Shown: positions 25,343-34,381, counted from the first letter of the stretch. The stretch is 64,000 nucleotides of DNA from CAVSRC01 sp963750065 (GCA_963750065.1 CAVVPK010000001.1:62001-126000), one strand, 5' to 3'. The notes: generated by a model from the sequence alone, not told the origin. Numbers and translations are program-made.

Positions 25343-26442
25343 AGCATCGCGAGGAATACCGCGACCCGGTCGCCGCACAGCGTCTCGCCGAAGCGATCCG
25401 ACGAACGGTGACGCGGCCGTGGAAGATCATGGAGGTGTGCGGCGGCCAGACCCACGCCATCGTGCGCTACGGCATCGACCAGCTTCTCCCCAACGAGGTG
25501 ACGCTGATCCACGGACCGGGTTGCCCGGTCTGCGTCACCCCGGTCGACTACATCGACAAGGCGATCGAGATCGCCGGCCGCCCTGGCACGATCTTCACCT
25601 CCTTCGGCGACATGCTGCGCGTGCCGGGCTCGGAGACCGACCTGCTTTCGGCCAAGGCGAAGGGCGGCGACGTCCGCCCGGTCTATTCGCCGCTCGACGC
25701 GGTCCAGATCGCCCGCGCCAACCCTGACCGCGAGGTCGTCTTCTTCGCCGTCGGCTTCGAGACCACCGCGCCCGCCAATGCCATGGCCGTCTACATGGCC
25801 AAGCGCGAGGGGCTGAAGAACTTCTCCATGCTGGTCAGCCACGTTCTCGTGCCGCCGGCCATGCGCGCCATCCTCTCCGGCCCGACCAACCGGGTGCAGG
25901 GCTTCCTCGCCGCTGGCCATGTCTGCGCCGTCATGGGCTATGAGGAATATTTCCCTATCGCCGAAGAGTACAAGGTGCCCATCGTGGTCACCGGCTTCGA
26001 GCCGCTCGACATTCTCGAAGGCATCTATCTGACCGTGAAGCAGCTCGAAGAGGGCCGCCACGAGGTCGAAAATCCCTATGCCCGCGCCGTCAGCCAGGCG
26101 GGCAACGTGCCGGCGCAGAAGATCATGACCGAGGTCTTCCAGGTCGTGAAGCGGCGCTGGCGCGGCATCGGCGAGATCGCCGAAAGCGGGCTGGGGCTCG
26201 CCGACGCCTATAAGGATTACGATGCCGAATTGCGTTTCGGCCTGGTCGGCACGCGCACCGAGGAATCGACCGAGTGCATCGCCGGCCTGGTGCTGCAGGG
26301 CGAAAAGAAGCCGCCCGACTGCCCAGCCTTCGGCACCCGCTGCACGCCGGAGCACCCGCTCGGCGTCACCATGGTGTCGTCGGAAGGCGCCTGCGCCGCC
26401 TACTACCGCTATCGCGGCGTCACCGCCGACGCGGCCGAGTAA
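25339..26442 (+). CDS. hypD: Hydrogenase formation protein HypD
   Basis: A 367-residue scaffold on which the Fe(CN)2CO unit is built together with HypC. It has the conserved EVCGGQTHAIVRYG and GPGCPVCVTP motifs, the GFETTAP block and a C-terminal [4Fe-4S] region with cysteines in STECIAG, DCPAFGTRCTPEH and GACAAYYRY. The length is standard for the family. Confidence 0.95.
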   Translation: MKHREEYRDPVAAQRLAEAIRRTVTRPWKIMEVCGGQTHAIVRYGIDQLLPNEVTLIHGPGCPVCVTPVDYIDKAIEIAGRPGTIFTSFGDMLRVPGSETDLLSAKAKGGDVRPVYSPLDAVQIARANPDREVVFFAVGFETTAPANAMAVYMAKREGLKNFSMLVSHVLVPPAMRAILSGPTNRVQGFLAAGHVCAVMGYEEYFPIAEEYKVPIVVTGFEPLDILEGIYLTVKQLEEGRHEVENPYARAVSQAGNVPAQKIMTEVFQVVKRRWRGIGEIAESGLGLADAYKDYDAELRFGLVGTRTEESTECIAGLVLQGEKKPPDCPAFGTRCTPEHPLGVTMVSSEGACAAYYRYRGVTADAAE

Positions 26443-26448
26443 CCCCCG

Positions 26449-27498
26449 ATGGCAGAGCAAGATTTCGCACTGGCCTGTCCGGTGCCGTTCCCCGGCGACG
26501 AGACCATCCAGGTCGCCCATGGCGGCGGCGGACGCAAGTCCGAACGCCTGATGGAGGCGATCTTCCGCCCGGTCTTCAACGATCCCGAACTCGACCGCCG
26601 CCACGACGGCGCCCGCCTGGAGCTTTCCGGCCCGGTCGCCTTCACCACCGACAGCTATGTGGTCAAGCCGCTCGAGTTTCCCGGCGGCGACATCGGCACG
26701 CTGGCGGTCAACGGCACGGTCAACGATCTTGCCATGTGCGGCGCCAGGCCGGAATACATCTCCGCCGGCTTCATCCTCGAAGAAGGGCTGGCGACCGAGA
26801 CGCTTGCCCGTATCGTCACCTCGATGGGCAAGGCGGCGCGAGAGGCGGGCGTGCGGCTGGTCACCGGCGACACCAAGGTGGTCGACCGCGGCAAGGCCGA
26901 CGGCATCTTCATCAATACCGCCGGCGTCGGCCGCATCGTCGCGCCGGAGCCGATCGGCCCGGAATCGGTGAAGCCCGGCGACGTGGTCATCCTCTCCGGC
27001 GACATCGCCCGCCACGGCATGGCGATCATGGCGGCACGCGAGCAGCTCGGCTTCGAATCCGAGATCGCCAGCGACTGCGCGCCGTTGGCCGCGCCGGTCC
27101 TGGCGCTGTTCGAAGCCGGCATTGTCGTCCATTGCCTGCGCGACCTGACCCGCGGCGGGCTTGCCAGCGGTCTAGTCGAGATCGCTGAGACGGCCAAGCT
27201 CGCCATCCAGACCGACGACCAGGCGATCCCGGTGCGCGACGACGTCGCCTCGGCCTGCGAGATCCTCGGCCTCGACCCGTTCCACGTCGCCAATGAGGGG
27301 CGCTTCGTTGCCTTCGTGCCGGCGGCGGACGCCGACAGGACGCTCGCCGTGCTCCGCACCCATGCCGTGAGCGCGGGCGCCGTCGTCATCGGCACCGTCA
27401 GGCAAGGCCCGGCCGGCCGGGTGACGGCGAAGGGCGCGCTTGGCGCGACGCGCATGATCGATATGCTGAGCGGCGAACAGCTGCCGCGCATCTGCTGA
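26449..27498 (+). CDS. hypE: Hydrogenase expression/formation protein HypE
   Basis: A 349-residue PurM-like ATPase that dehydrates the carbamoyl group passed to it by HypF, forming the cyanide ligand. It has the AHGGGGRKSERLM motif near the N-terminus, the ATP-binding region with GDTKVVDRGKADG, and the essential C-terminal PRIC, whose last residue is the thiocarbamate/thiocyanate-bearing cysteine. It ends the hox-hyp operon. A short inverted repeat at 27513-27525 lies just downstream and is too weak to call a terminator. Confidence 0.95.
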   Translation: MAEQDFALACPVPFPGDETIQVAHGGGGRKSERLMEAIFRPVFNDPELDRRHDGARLELSGPVAFTTDSYVVKPLEFPGGDIGTLAVNGTVNDLAMCGARPEYISAGFILEEGLATETLARIVTSMGKAAREAGVRLVTGDTKVVDRGKADGIFINTAGVGRIVAPEPIGPESVKPGDVVILSGDIARHGMAIMAAREQLGFESEIASDCAPLAAPVLALFEAGIVVHCLRDLTRGGLASGLVEIAETAKLAIQTDDQAIPVRDDVASACEILGLDPFHVANEGRFVAFVPAADADRTLAVLRTHAVSAGAVVIGTVRQGPAGRVTAKGALGATRMIDMLSGEQLPRIC

Positions 27499-27547
27499 AT
27501 CGAACAGGACGGGCAGGTGCCCTGCTTACTTCTGGGGGAGCATTGGC

Positions 27548-29068
27548 TTGTCTGAGACCAAGACCATCATCGAGCGCATCGCCGCCGGCAGCGAGGCGGC
27601 ACCGGCGATCGGCGCGCCGGAACGCCCCGTCCTCACCTATGGCGGCCTCAGGGCGCAGATGCGCTTGACCGCCGAGACGCTGAACCGCCTCGGCCTCGGC
27701 CGCAACGACCGCATCGCCATCATCCTGCCCAACGGACCGGAAATGGCCTCCGCCTTCGTCTCGGTCGCGGCTGCAGCGACGACGGCACCGCTCAACCCGG
27801 CCTACCGGGCCGAGGAGCTTGATTTCTACCTCTCCGATATCGGCGCCAAGGCGATCGTGATCGGCAAGGACGAGCAGGGGCCTTCGATTGCGGTCGCCGA
27901 GAAGCTCGGCATTGCCGTGCTCCGCCTCACCTTCGATCCAGCCGAGCCGGCCGGCACCTTCGCCATCGACGGCCCAACCGTCGGCCCAGCGATCTCGACG
28001 GGCGTGGCACAGGGCGACGACGTCGCGCTGCTTCTCCACACCTCCGGCACCACCTCGCGGCCAAAGCTGGTGCCGCTCTCCCACGCCAATCTGGCCGCAT
28101 CGGCGCGCAACGTTGCCACCGCTCTCGCCCTGACGCCGCAAGACCGCTGCCTCAACATCATGCCGCTCTTCCATATCCACGGCCTGATCGCGGCGGTCAC
28201 GGCCTCGCTGTCGGCCGGCGCCAGCGTCTTCTGCACGCCCGGCTTCAACGCGTTGAAGTTCTTCGCCTGGCTCAGTGAGATCGGTCCCACCTGGTACACG
28301 GCCGTGCCGACCATGCATCAGGCGATCCTCGCCCGCGCGCCGCGCAATGCGGAAGCGATCGCGGCAAGCAGGCTGCGCTTCGTCCGCTCCTCCTCGTCGT
28401 CTCTGCCGACGCAGGTCATGGCCGAACTGGAATCGACCTTCGGATGTCCGGTCATCGAGGCCTACGGCATGACCGAGGCGACCCACCAGATGACCTCCAA
28501 CCCGCTGCCGCCGGCAGCACGCAAGCCCGGCAGCGTGGGATTGGCCGCCGGACCGGAGGTCGCCGTCATGGCCGCTGACGGCGCCATGCTTCCGGCGGGC
28601 GGCCAGGGCGAGATCGTCATCCGCGGGGAGAACGTCACCGCCGGCTACGAGAAGAACCCGGAGGCCAATAAGTCCGCCTTTGCCCATGGCTGGTTCCACA
28701 CCGGCGATCAGGGCATCATCGACGGCGACGGCTATGTCCGCGTCACCGGGCGGCTGAAGGAGATCATCAATCGCGGCGGCGAGAAGATCTCGCCACTGGA
28801 GGTGGACGAGGTGCTCATGGACCATCCCGCCATAGCCCAGGTGGTGACCTTCGCCATGCCGCACGCCAAGCTCGGCGAGGACGTGGCCGCAGCCGTCGTG
28901 CTGCGCGAGGGCCAGACGGCCAGCGAAGCCGATATCCGCACCTTCGCCGCGACGCGGCTCGCGGACTTCAAGGTGCCGCGCAAGATATTGATTTTGGAAG
29001 AGATACCGAAGGGGGCGACCGGCAAGCTGCAACGCATCGGACTGGCCGCCAAGCTGGGGCTCGCCTGA
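27548..29068 (+). CDS. AMP-forming acyl-CoA synthetase, oxalyl-CoA-synthetase-like
   Basis: A 506-residue adenylate-forming ligase. It has the ATP motif LLHTSGTTSRPKLVPLSH, the A5 motif EAYGMTEATHQM, the A7 motif WFHTGDQG, the hinge GRLKEIINRGGEK and the catalytic lysine motif in KGATGKLQR. The overall sequence is closest to oxalate-CoA ligases (AAE3 type) among the families I recognise. The start is TTG at 27548, preceded by GGGGGAG at good spacing. It lies 49 bp after hypE. Its 3' end is duplicated in decayed form at 36018-36106 before panE, so the ligase and panE genes were probably once adjacent, with TGATG overlap. Confidence 0.8.
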   Translation: MSETKTIIERIAAGSEAAPAIGAPERPVLTYGGLRAQMRLTAETLNRLGLGRNDRIAIILPNGPEMASAFVSVAAAATTAPLNPAYRAEELDFYLSDIGAKAIVIGKDEQGPSIAVAEKLGIAVLRLTFDPAEPAGTFAIDGPTVGPAISTGVAQGDDVALLLHTSGTTSRPKLVPLSHANLAASARNVATALALTPQDRCLNIMPLFHIHGLIAAVTASLSAGASVFCTPGFNALKFFAWLSEIGPTWYTAVPTMHQAILARAPRNAEAIAASRLRFVRSSSSSLPTQVMAELESTFGCPVIEAYGMTEATHQMTSNPLPPAARKPGSVGLAAGPEVAVMAADGAMLPAGGQGEIVIRGENVTAGYEKNPEANKSAFAHGWFHTGDQGIIDGDGYVRVTGRLKEIINRGGEKISPLEVDEVLMDHPAIAQVVTFAMPHAKLGEDVAAAVVLREGQTASEADIRTFAATRLADFKVPRKILILEEIPKGATGKLQRIGLAAKLGLA

Positions 29069-29119
29069 CGCGCATCTGCGCCGTCGGCGCCGGAGTGCTC
29101 GGCGGCCCCGTCGCCGCCG
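29068..29119 (+). pseudogene. Remnant of a panE 5' end after the ligase gene
   Basis: The bases directly after the ligase stop align without gaps to the first 51 bases of the intact panE-like gene at 36106, with about 42 identities counted by eye. The start codon has become ACG (29068-29070), and similarity stops at about 29119. The Rossmann glycine motif is still readable (GAGVLGG against GAGAIGG). It marks the left edge of the inserted or duplicated block. Confidence 0.75.
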
Positions 29120-29141
29120 AGTCCGGTGCCGGTACCTGTGA

Positions 29142-31001
29142 CTAGTAGATCATCGTGCTCATCGAGACGTCGTCCCACACTTCTTTCACCGTCTGTTGCA
29201 GATCGCGACGACGGTCGGTGTAGTAGGTGTGGAGCAGCCGGTGCGCCTTTTCCGAGTTCGGCGCATCGAGGAAGTCCTTGTAGAGCGTCTTGACCTGCTC
29301 GTTGTTGTGCGACTGGCGGACCTTGCGGGTGCGGTCGACACTGTAGATCGTCTCGCGCCGGGCCATGGCCGTCGGGTGATAGGCCTTCTTGGTCCGCAAC
29401 GAGCCGCCGCCGTCGACGCAGCCGCCGGGGCAGGCCATGACCTCAATGAAGTCGTAGTCGACCTCGCCCTTGCGCACCTTCTCGACCAGGGCCCGCGTGT
29501 CGCCGAGCCCGTGCACCATGGCGACCTTGACCTCGCCGAACGGTCCGCCGAGATCGACTGTAGCCTCGCGCACGCCCTCGAAGCCGCGCAGTTGGGTCAG
29601 CTCGAGATTGTCGAGTTCCTTGCCGTTGACCACCGCATAGATCGTGCGCACCGCCGCTTCCATGACGCCGCCCGTGGTGCCGAAGATGGCGCCGGCACCG
29701 GAGAACTCGCTCATATACGGATTGTCGAAATCGGACGGTACGAGGTCCTTGAGGTCGATGCCCTGGCGCCTCAGCAGCCGCGCGAATTCGCGTGTCGTCA
29801 GCACGACGTCGGTCTCCTGCATGCCGTTGGTCGTCAGTTGCGGACGCACGGCTTCGTCCTTCTTGGCGGTGCACGGCATGATCGAGATAACCCGGATCTT
29901 CTCGGGCGCGACCCCGATTTTCTCGGGCAGGTACGTCTTGGCCAGCGTCGACAGCACCTGCTGGGGCGACTTGGTCGTGGACAGCATCGGCAGGATGTCC
30001 GGATAGTGGATCTCGGCGAAGTTCACCCATGCCGGGCAACAGGAGGTGAAGGTCGGCTTCTGCTTGGCCTTCAGGCGCTCGAGAAGCTCGATGCCTTCCT
30101 CCATGATGACGACGTCGGCGGCGAAATTGGTGTCGAGCACGATGTCGAAACCGATCCGCCGGCAGGCCGCGATGACGTGGCCCTGCACATTGGTGCCGGC
30201 TGGCATGCCGAATTCCTCGCCGAAGGCGACGCGCACGGCCGGCGCGAACTGGACGACGGTGGTGATGTCCGGGTCGTAGATGAAGTCCAGCGCCTTGTCG
30301 ATTTCGTCGCGCTCACCGAGCGCCCCGGTCGGGCAGACCAGCACGCACTGGCCGCAGGAGACGCAGGCCGAATAGGCCTGGTTGCGGCCGCCCTTCAGCT
30401 CGACCAGGCGCACGAGGCCGGTCTCCGACATCATCAGGGCATCGACCCCCTGATAGTAGCGGCAGACGGTGACGCAGCGCTGGCAGCGCACGCAGCGTGT
30501 CATGTCGCGGATGATCGCGGGGGAGGAATCGTCGATCGGACGGGCCGCGGTGCGGGCCCGGTCGAAGAAACGGTTCTGCTTGAGCCCGACGAACTGAGCC
30601 AGGTCCTGCAGCTCGCAGTCGCCATGGCGGATGCAGGTGGCGCAGTCCTGCAGATGGTCGGCCATCAGAAGCTCGACCTGAAGCTTCTGCATCTCGCGCA
30701 GCTGCCGGGTGCGGGTCTCTACCGCCATACCCTCGCGCACCGGCGTGTTGCAGGAGGTGACGATCTGGTGCTTGTCCTTGCCCGTCTCGAGGATGTCGAC
30801 GAGGCAGACGCGACAGGTGCCGGGCGTGTGGTCGATGACCGACAGTTCGCACAGCGTCGGGATGTATTGATCGTGCCGGCGGGCGCACGCGAGAATCGTC
30901 TCGTCGGGAAACGCGCTGTAGGCCGTGCCGTTGATGGTCAGCGCGATCGTCGCTTCGGCCGGATTGCGCCCTTCGACAGCCGCGATTTTGGTGGTGGGCA
31001 T
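29142..31001 (-). CDS. [FeFe]-hydrogenase catalytic subunit, modular (M3-like)
   Basis: A 619-residue protein. The accessory clusters are a [2Fe-2S] site (Cys51, 63, 66, 84), a His116/Cys120/123/129 [4Fe-4S] site, and two ferredoxin-type [4Fe-4S] sites (Cys170-173-176-180 and 213-216-219-223). The H-cluster ligands are Cys322 in TSCCPAW, Cys377 in MPCTAKKDE, and Cys524 and Cys528 in VMACPGGCVDGGG; the proton-relay cysteine (Cys321) and glutamates (302, 305) are also there. The third motif ends GGGS, where GGGQ is usual. The small-subunit-like C-terminal segment is complete. It is cotranscribed with the NuoF/GltD fusion, 3 bp apart. The partner suggests the glutamate-synthase-linked [FeFe] group (A2). 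No hydEFG genes are in the window. Confidence 0.88.
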   Translation of the reverse strand: MPTTKIAAVEGRNPAEATIALTINGTAYSAFPDETILACARRHDQYIPTLCELSVIDHTPGTCRVCLVDILETGKDKHQIVTSCNTPVREGMAVETRTRQLREMQKLQVELLMADHLQDCATCIRHGDCELQDLAQFVGLKQNRFFDRARTAARPIDDSSPAIIRDMTRCVRCQRCVTVCRYYQGVDALMMSETGLVRLVELKGGRNQAYSACVSCGQCVLVCPTGALGERDEIDKALDFIYDPDITTVVQFAPAVRVAFGEEFGMPAGTNVQGHVIAACRRIGFDIVLDTNFAADVVIMEEGIELLERLKAKQKPTFTSCCPAWVNFAEIHYPDILPMLSTTKSPQQVLSTLAKTYLPEKIGVAPEKIRVISIMPCTAKKDEAVRPQLTTNGMQETDVVLTTREFARLLRRQGIDLKDLVPSDFDNPYMSEFSGAGAIFGTTGGVMEAAVRTIYAVVNGKELDNLELTQLRGFEGVREATVDLGGPFGEVKVAMVHGLGDTRALVEKVRKGEVDYDFIEVMACPGGCVDGGGSLRTKKAYHPTAMARRETIYSVDRTRKVRQSHNNEQVKTLYKDFLDAPNSEKAHRLLHTYYTDRRRDLQQTVKEVWDDVSMSTMIY

Positions 31002-31004
31002 GGC

Positions 31005-33002
31005 TCAAGCCGCTCCTTCGGGGATGGAATGCGCAGTAACGACGGAATAGATGCGGTAACAACGCATGCAGCGGTGCGCCTCGGCGTAGGCTTCCTTGTC
31101 GCTGATGGTCTGTTCCACCTCCTCGAACATGTGCTTCCTGAGTTCGGGATCGAGCGCCGGGTTGTGCACGCGATACATGTTGCGCACCGGGGTCGCGACC
31201 ACATCGTCGGCGAGGAAGTCGTTGTCCTTGATGAGGCGGCGCATGCGCGACCGCTTGTAGAAGCGCTCGGTGCCGAGCTGGATCCAATCGTCGATGGCGC
31301 GCGCCGCCTTGAGACCCGTCGCCATGGCGACGATCAGGGTCGACGGCCCGGTGACGCAGTCGCCGCCGGCGAACACACCGGGACGCGAGGTCGCCAGCGC
31401 CTGGTCGGTCTGCACCGTCCGCCAGCGGTTGAGCTCAATGCCTTCGCTCCTGACATCTTCAGAATTCTCGACCTGCTGCCCGATGGCGGCGATGATCGTG
31501 TCGCACTTCATGACGAATTCGGAGCCCGGAATCGGCCGCACCTTGCGGCGGCCTGACTCGTCCGGTTCGGTCTGTTCCATCTTGACGAGTTCGACGCCAA
31601 CGACCTTGCCGTTTTCGGTGATGATGCGGGTCGGGTTGGTGAGGGTGTGGAAATGGATGCCCTCGTGGTCGGCCGCCTCCAGTTCTTCGTGGTCGGCCGG
31701 CATATCCTCGCGGGTGCGGCGGTAGACGACGTGGACATTGTCGGCGCCGAGGCGGACCGAGGAGCGCACGCAGTCCATGGCGACGTTGCCGCCGCCGACC
31801 ACCACAACCTCGCCCTTCATGTCGAGCTTGGCGACGCCGGCGACGTGATCGTGCACCTTGAGGAGCAAGTCGATACCGCTGTAGTAGCCTTCGCGCGCGT
31901 TCTCCTCGTTGTCGACGCCGAGCGCCGTGCCCTGCTGGCAGCCGAGCGCCAGGAACACCGACTTGAAGCCCTGCGCGAACAGGTCGTCGATGGAGAAATC
32001 GCGGCCGAGCGCCTGGCCGTAGCGGAAGCGCCCGCCGAGATCGACGATGATATCGGTCTCGAGCGCCAGCGTATCCTTGGGCAGGCGATAGCTGGGGATG
32101 CCGATCTGCGCCATGCCGCCGGCCTGTTCGGTCTTTTCGAACACGTCGACGTGGTAGCCGTGCAGCAGCAGGTGATAGGCGGCGGAGATGCCGGCCGGAC
32201 CGGCGCCGATCACGGCCACCTTCATGCCGTCCTCGAGCGGCCGGGTGATCATGTCGCGGGTGAACTTGAGGGCATTCGGCCCCTTCTGCTGGTCGGCGAC
32301 GTAGCGCTTCAGCATCTTGATGCCGACCGCCTCGTCGACGAACTTGCGCCGGCAGGCGAGTTCGCAATAGCGCACGCAGACGCGGCCGCAGGTGGCGGCC
32401 ATCGGGTATTTCTGCAGGAGAACGCCGAGCGAATTCTCAGGCTTGCCGTCGCGGATATAGTCGATGTAGCGCGGCACATTGACCTTGCTGGGGCAGGCCT
32501 CGATGCACGGCGCCGTCATGTAGGCCATGCCATGCTGGGCCCTGATCGGCTTGTGGTCGGCGACTTCCTTCTCGACGCGCTCGCGGAAGTGATGGAGCAC
32601 ATCGAGAAGCGCTACCGCGCAGGTCTGGCCGAGACCGCACAGCGAGGTCGTCCGCATCTGCTGGCCGAGCAATTCGATCTGGTCGAAGTCGAGCGGCGAA
32701 TCGAGGCCGCGTCGCATCTTGTCGAGTGCGTCGCGCACCAGCACCGTACCCATACGGCAGGGGGTGCAGGCGCCGCACGACTGCTCGGCCGCCTTTTCCA
32801 TGTAGTGATAGAGCCCGTCGATCAGGCTGATCTTGTCGTCGAAGACGAAAAAGCCGCGATCGCCGAAGAAGGCGCGAATGGCGTTTCCTTCATCGAACTC
32901 GTCGAAATTCCTGAGTTCGGAAAAAAGAGACACGGCCGGATCCGCGCCGCTTTGCGCGCCGTGTACCACGCCGTCCCACACGCCATATGCAACTTGAGCC
33001 AT
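31005..33002 (-). CDS. NuoF C-terminal/GltD-like NAD(P)H oxidoreductase fusion, [FeFe]-hydrogenase partner
   Basis: A 665-residue electron-transfer protein. Residues 1 to 150 match only the C-terminal [4Fe-4S] part of NuoF/HydB (Cys76, 79, 82 and 122); the FMN- and NADH-binding part is missing. Residues 160 to 590 are like the small subunit of glutamate synthase and NfnB: two [4Fe-4S] sites (Cys166, 170, 205, 209, 213, 217), FAD motif GAGPAG at 266-271 and pyridine-nucleotide motif GGGNVAMD at 403-410, then GDCVTGPSTLIVAMATG. A C-terminal extension of about 75 residues holds another CMRC pair. It probably links the [FeFe]-hydrogenase to NAD(P)H, and may allow flavin-based bifurcation; that is inferred. 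It is the first gene of the leftward pair. Confidence 0.85.
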   Translation of the reverse strand: MAQVAYGVWDGVVHGAQSGADPAVSLFSELRNFDEFDEGNAIRAFFGDRGFFVFDDKISLIDGLYHYMEKAAEQSCGACTPCRMGTVLVRDALDKMRRGLDSPLDFDQIELLGQQMRTTSLCGLGQTCAVALLDVLHHFRERVEKEVADHKPIRAQHGMAYMTAPCIEACPSKVNVPRYIDYIRDGKPENSLGVLLQKYPMAATCGRVCVRYCELACRRKFVDEAVGIKMLKRYVADQQKGPNALKFTRDMITRPLEDGMKVAVIGAGPAGISAAYHLLLHGYHVDVFEKTEQAGGMAQIGIPSYRLPKDTLALETDIIVDLGGRFRYGQALGRDFSIDDLFAQGFKSVFLALGCQQGTALGVDNEENAREGYYSGIDLLLKVHDHVAGVAKLDMKGEVVVVGGGNVAMDCVRSSVRLGADNVHVVYRRTREDMPADHEELEAADHEGIHFHTLTNPTRIITENGKVVGVELVKMEQTEPDESGRRKVRPIPGSEFVMKCDTIIAAIGQQVENSEDVRSEGIELNRWRTVQTDQALATSRPGVFAGGDCVTGPSTLIVAMATGLKAARAIDDWIQLGTERFYKRSRMRRLIKDNDFLADDVVATPVRNMYRVHNPALDPELRKHMFEEVEQTISDKEAYAEAHRCMRCYRIYSVVTAHSIPEGAA

Positions 33003-33370
33003 TGCTGACCTCGTTCCTGCTGACAGTAGTCAGTGAAGCCAAGGTCCTCCCGCTCCGCTCCGGACAGCCCGTCCGGCCTAGACGACGGACGGGCGCCAAC
33101 GAAGAGCTCTCTCGCGGCCCACATTCTACGTTCGTGCAATAGCCTAGAAACGCCCGATTCTCTTTGGCCTGGATCAATGCGGATCGACGCAAGTCATCGG
33201 CTTATATGCGAATAATTCCAATTGGTCGGTGCCGCCCATAGGCCCGACCGTGCGTCGAAACCCCGACAGGTGGCGGCCTTGTTTACGGGCCGATTTTGGC
33301 CGTTTGCCTGGCTTGGGGATTGGGAGGAGGACGCATTTGGGAACACAAACGCTCCAGGAGACCCCTCCCA
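33003..33370 (+). other. Divergent promoter region between the [FeFe]-hydrogenase and ABC transporter genes
   Basis: This 368-bp gap has no convincing gene. It serves the leftward hydrogenase pair and the rightward ABC operon. It contains one FNR-like site at 33164-33177. Confidence 0.6.
33164..33177 (-). promoter_or_regulatory. FNR/FixK-like box before the [FeFe]-hydrogenase pair
   Basis: TTGGCCTGGATCAA matches TTGA-N6-TCAA at seven of eight positions and has the CCTGGATCAA right half common in FNR/ANR sites. It is about 160 bp before the start of the NuoF/GltD fusion gene. It supports low-oxygen expression of the [FeFe]-hydrogenase but is a single imperfect site. Confidence 0.4.
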
Positions 33371-34378
33371 ATGATGCCCTCCAGCCGCACGCTGCTTAGC
33401 CGGCGTAGTCTTCTTCTTGGCCTTGCTTTTGTCGGGGCCTCCAGTCTTTTGCCGCGGCGCGCGCTGAGCGCGGCGCTCGAAAAGCCGCTCACGCTGTGGG
33501 GCATTCCTGCTTCGCCATCGGCCGTCTTTGCCCGCGCGGTGGCGTCGGGAGCATTGGATACGGTGGCGCCCGGCGCGCGCTTCGACGTCTGGAAGAGCAC
33601 CGACCAGATGCGGGCCGGAATCGCCACGGGCGATTTCGAGCTTTTTGCCACCTCGACCTATGCGGCGGCCAACTTCTTCAACCGCGGGGCGGGTACGCGC
33701 ATGGTGAACGTCGTCACCTGGGGCGTGCTCTATGTCATGGCGCGCGATGAGAGCATCACCCGGATCGAGGACCTCGCCGGCAAGCACGTGCTGCTTTCCA
33801 ACAAGAACGAGGCACCGGATCTGATCTTCCGCCTTGTCCTCAAATGGTCGGGGATCGACCCGGACAAGGACGTGACGCTCGACTATGTCGGCTCGCCGAA
33901 CGAAGCGGTGCCGCTTTATCTCTCCGGGCGCGGGGATGTTGCAGTGCTGCACGAGCCGGCCGCGACCGCCGCGCTCATCAAGGCCAAGCAGGCCGGGATG
34001 CCACTTTTCCGCGCCTTCGACGTGACCGAGGTCTACGGCAAGCACACGGGCAGGGGGCCGAAGATCCCTCAGGTCGGGCTGGCGGTGAGCGAGGCCTTTC
34101 TCGATGCCCACCCGGAGGTGGTGGCGGCCGCCCATGCCGCCTGTGTCGACGCCGGAGCATGGGTGCTGGCGAACCCGGATGCCGCCGGTGCGCTCTCGAC
34201 CGAGGCGCTTGGCCTGCCGGCGCCGGTGATCGCCAAATCGCTGCCCTTCGTCCACATAGATGTGAAATCGGCGAAGGAATCCCGAGAGGATATCGAGGTC
34301 TACTTCGACTATCTGATGGGCATCGATCCGGCTATCGTCGGTGGCAGGAAGCCCGATCCTGCCTTCTACTGGGGCTGA
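33371..34378 (+). CDS. ABC transporter substrate-binding protein (NitT/TauT, NMT1-like)
   Basis: A 335-residue periplasmic binding protein. The N-terminus has a twin-arginine-type signal (SRRSLLLGLAFVGAS, cleavage near ALSA). The mature part contains the NMT1/SsuA-type features IEDLAGKHVLLSN and DYVGSPNEAVPLYLSGRGD. The ATG at 33371 is chosen because CAGGAG lies about ten bases before it and the signal peptide then starts correctly. It is the first gene of a three-gene ABC operon that diverges from the [FeFe]-hydrogenase pair. Family ligands include nitrate, sulfonates, pyrimidine precursors and other small molecules; the ligand here is unknown. Confidence 0.85.
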   Translation: MMPSSRTLLSRRSLLLGLAFVGASSLLPRRALSAALEKPLTLWGIPASPSAVFARAVASGALDTVAPGARFDVWKSTDQMRAGIATGDFELFATSTYAAANFFNRGAGTRMVNVVTWGVLYVMARDESITRIEDLAGKHVLLSNKNEAPDLIFRLVLKWSGIDPDKDVTLDYVGSPNEAVPLYLSGRGDVAVLHEPAATAALIKAKQAGMPLFRAFDVTEVYGKHTGRGPKIPQVGLAVSEAFLDAHPEVVAAAHAACVDAGAWVLANPDAAGALSTEALGLPAPVIAKSLPFVHIDVKSAKESREDIEVYFDYLMGIDPAIVGGRKPDPAFYWG

Positions 34379-34381
34379 GCC

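Noticed and set aside
27513..27525. Terminator after hypE
   Set aside because: Only a 5-bp stem with a 3-base loop and no T-run; the ligase gene starts 23 bp later.
29142..31001. Reading the minus-strand protein as NuoG or a Narf-like non-hydrogenase
   Set aside because: All three H-cluster motifs with their four cysteines and the proton-relay cysteine are present, together with the small-subunit-like C-terminus.
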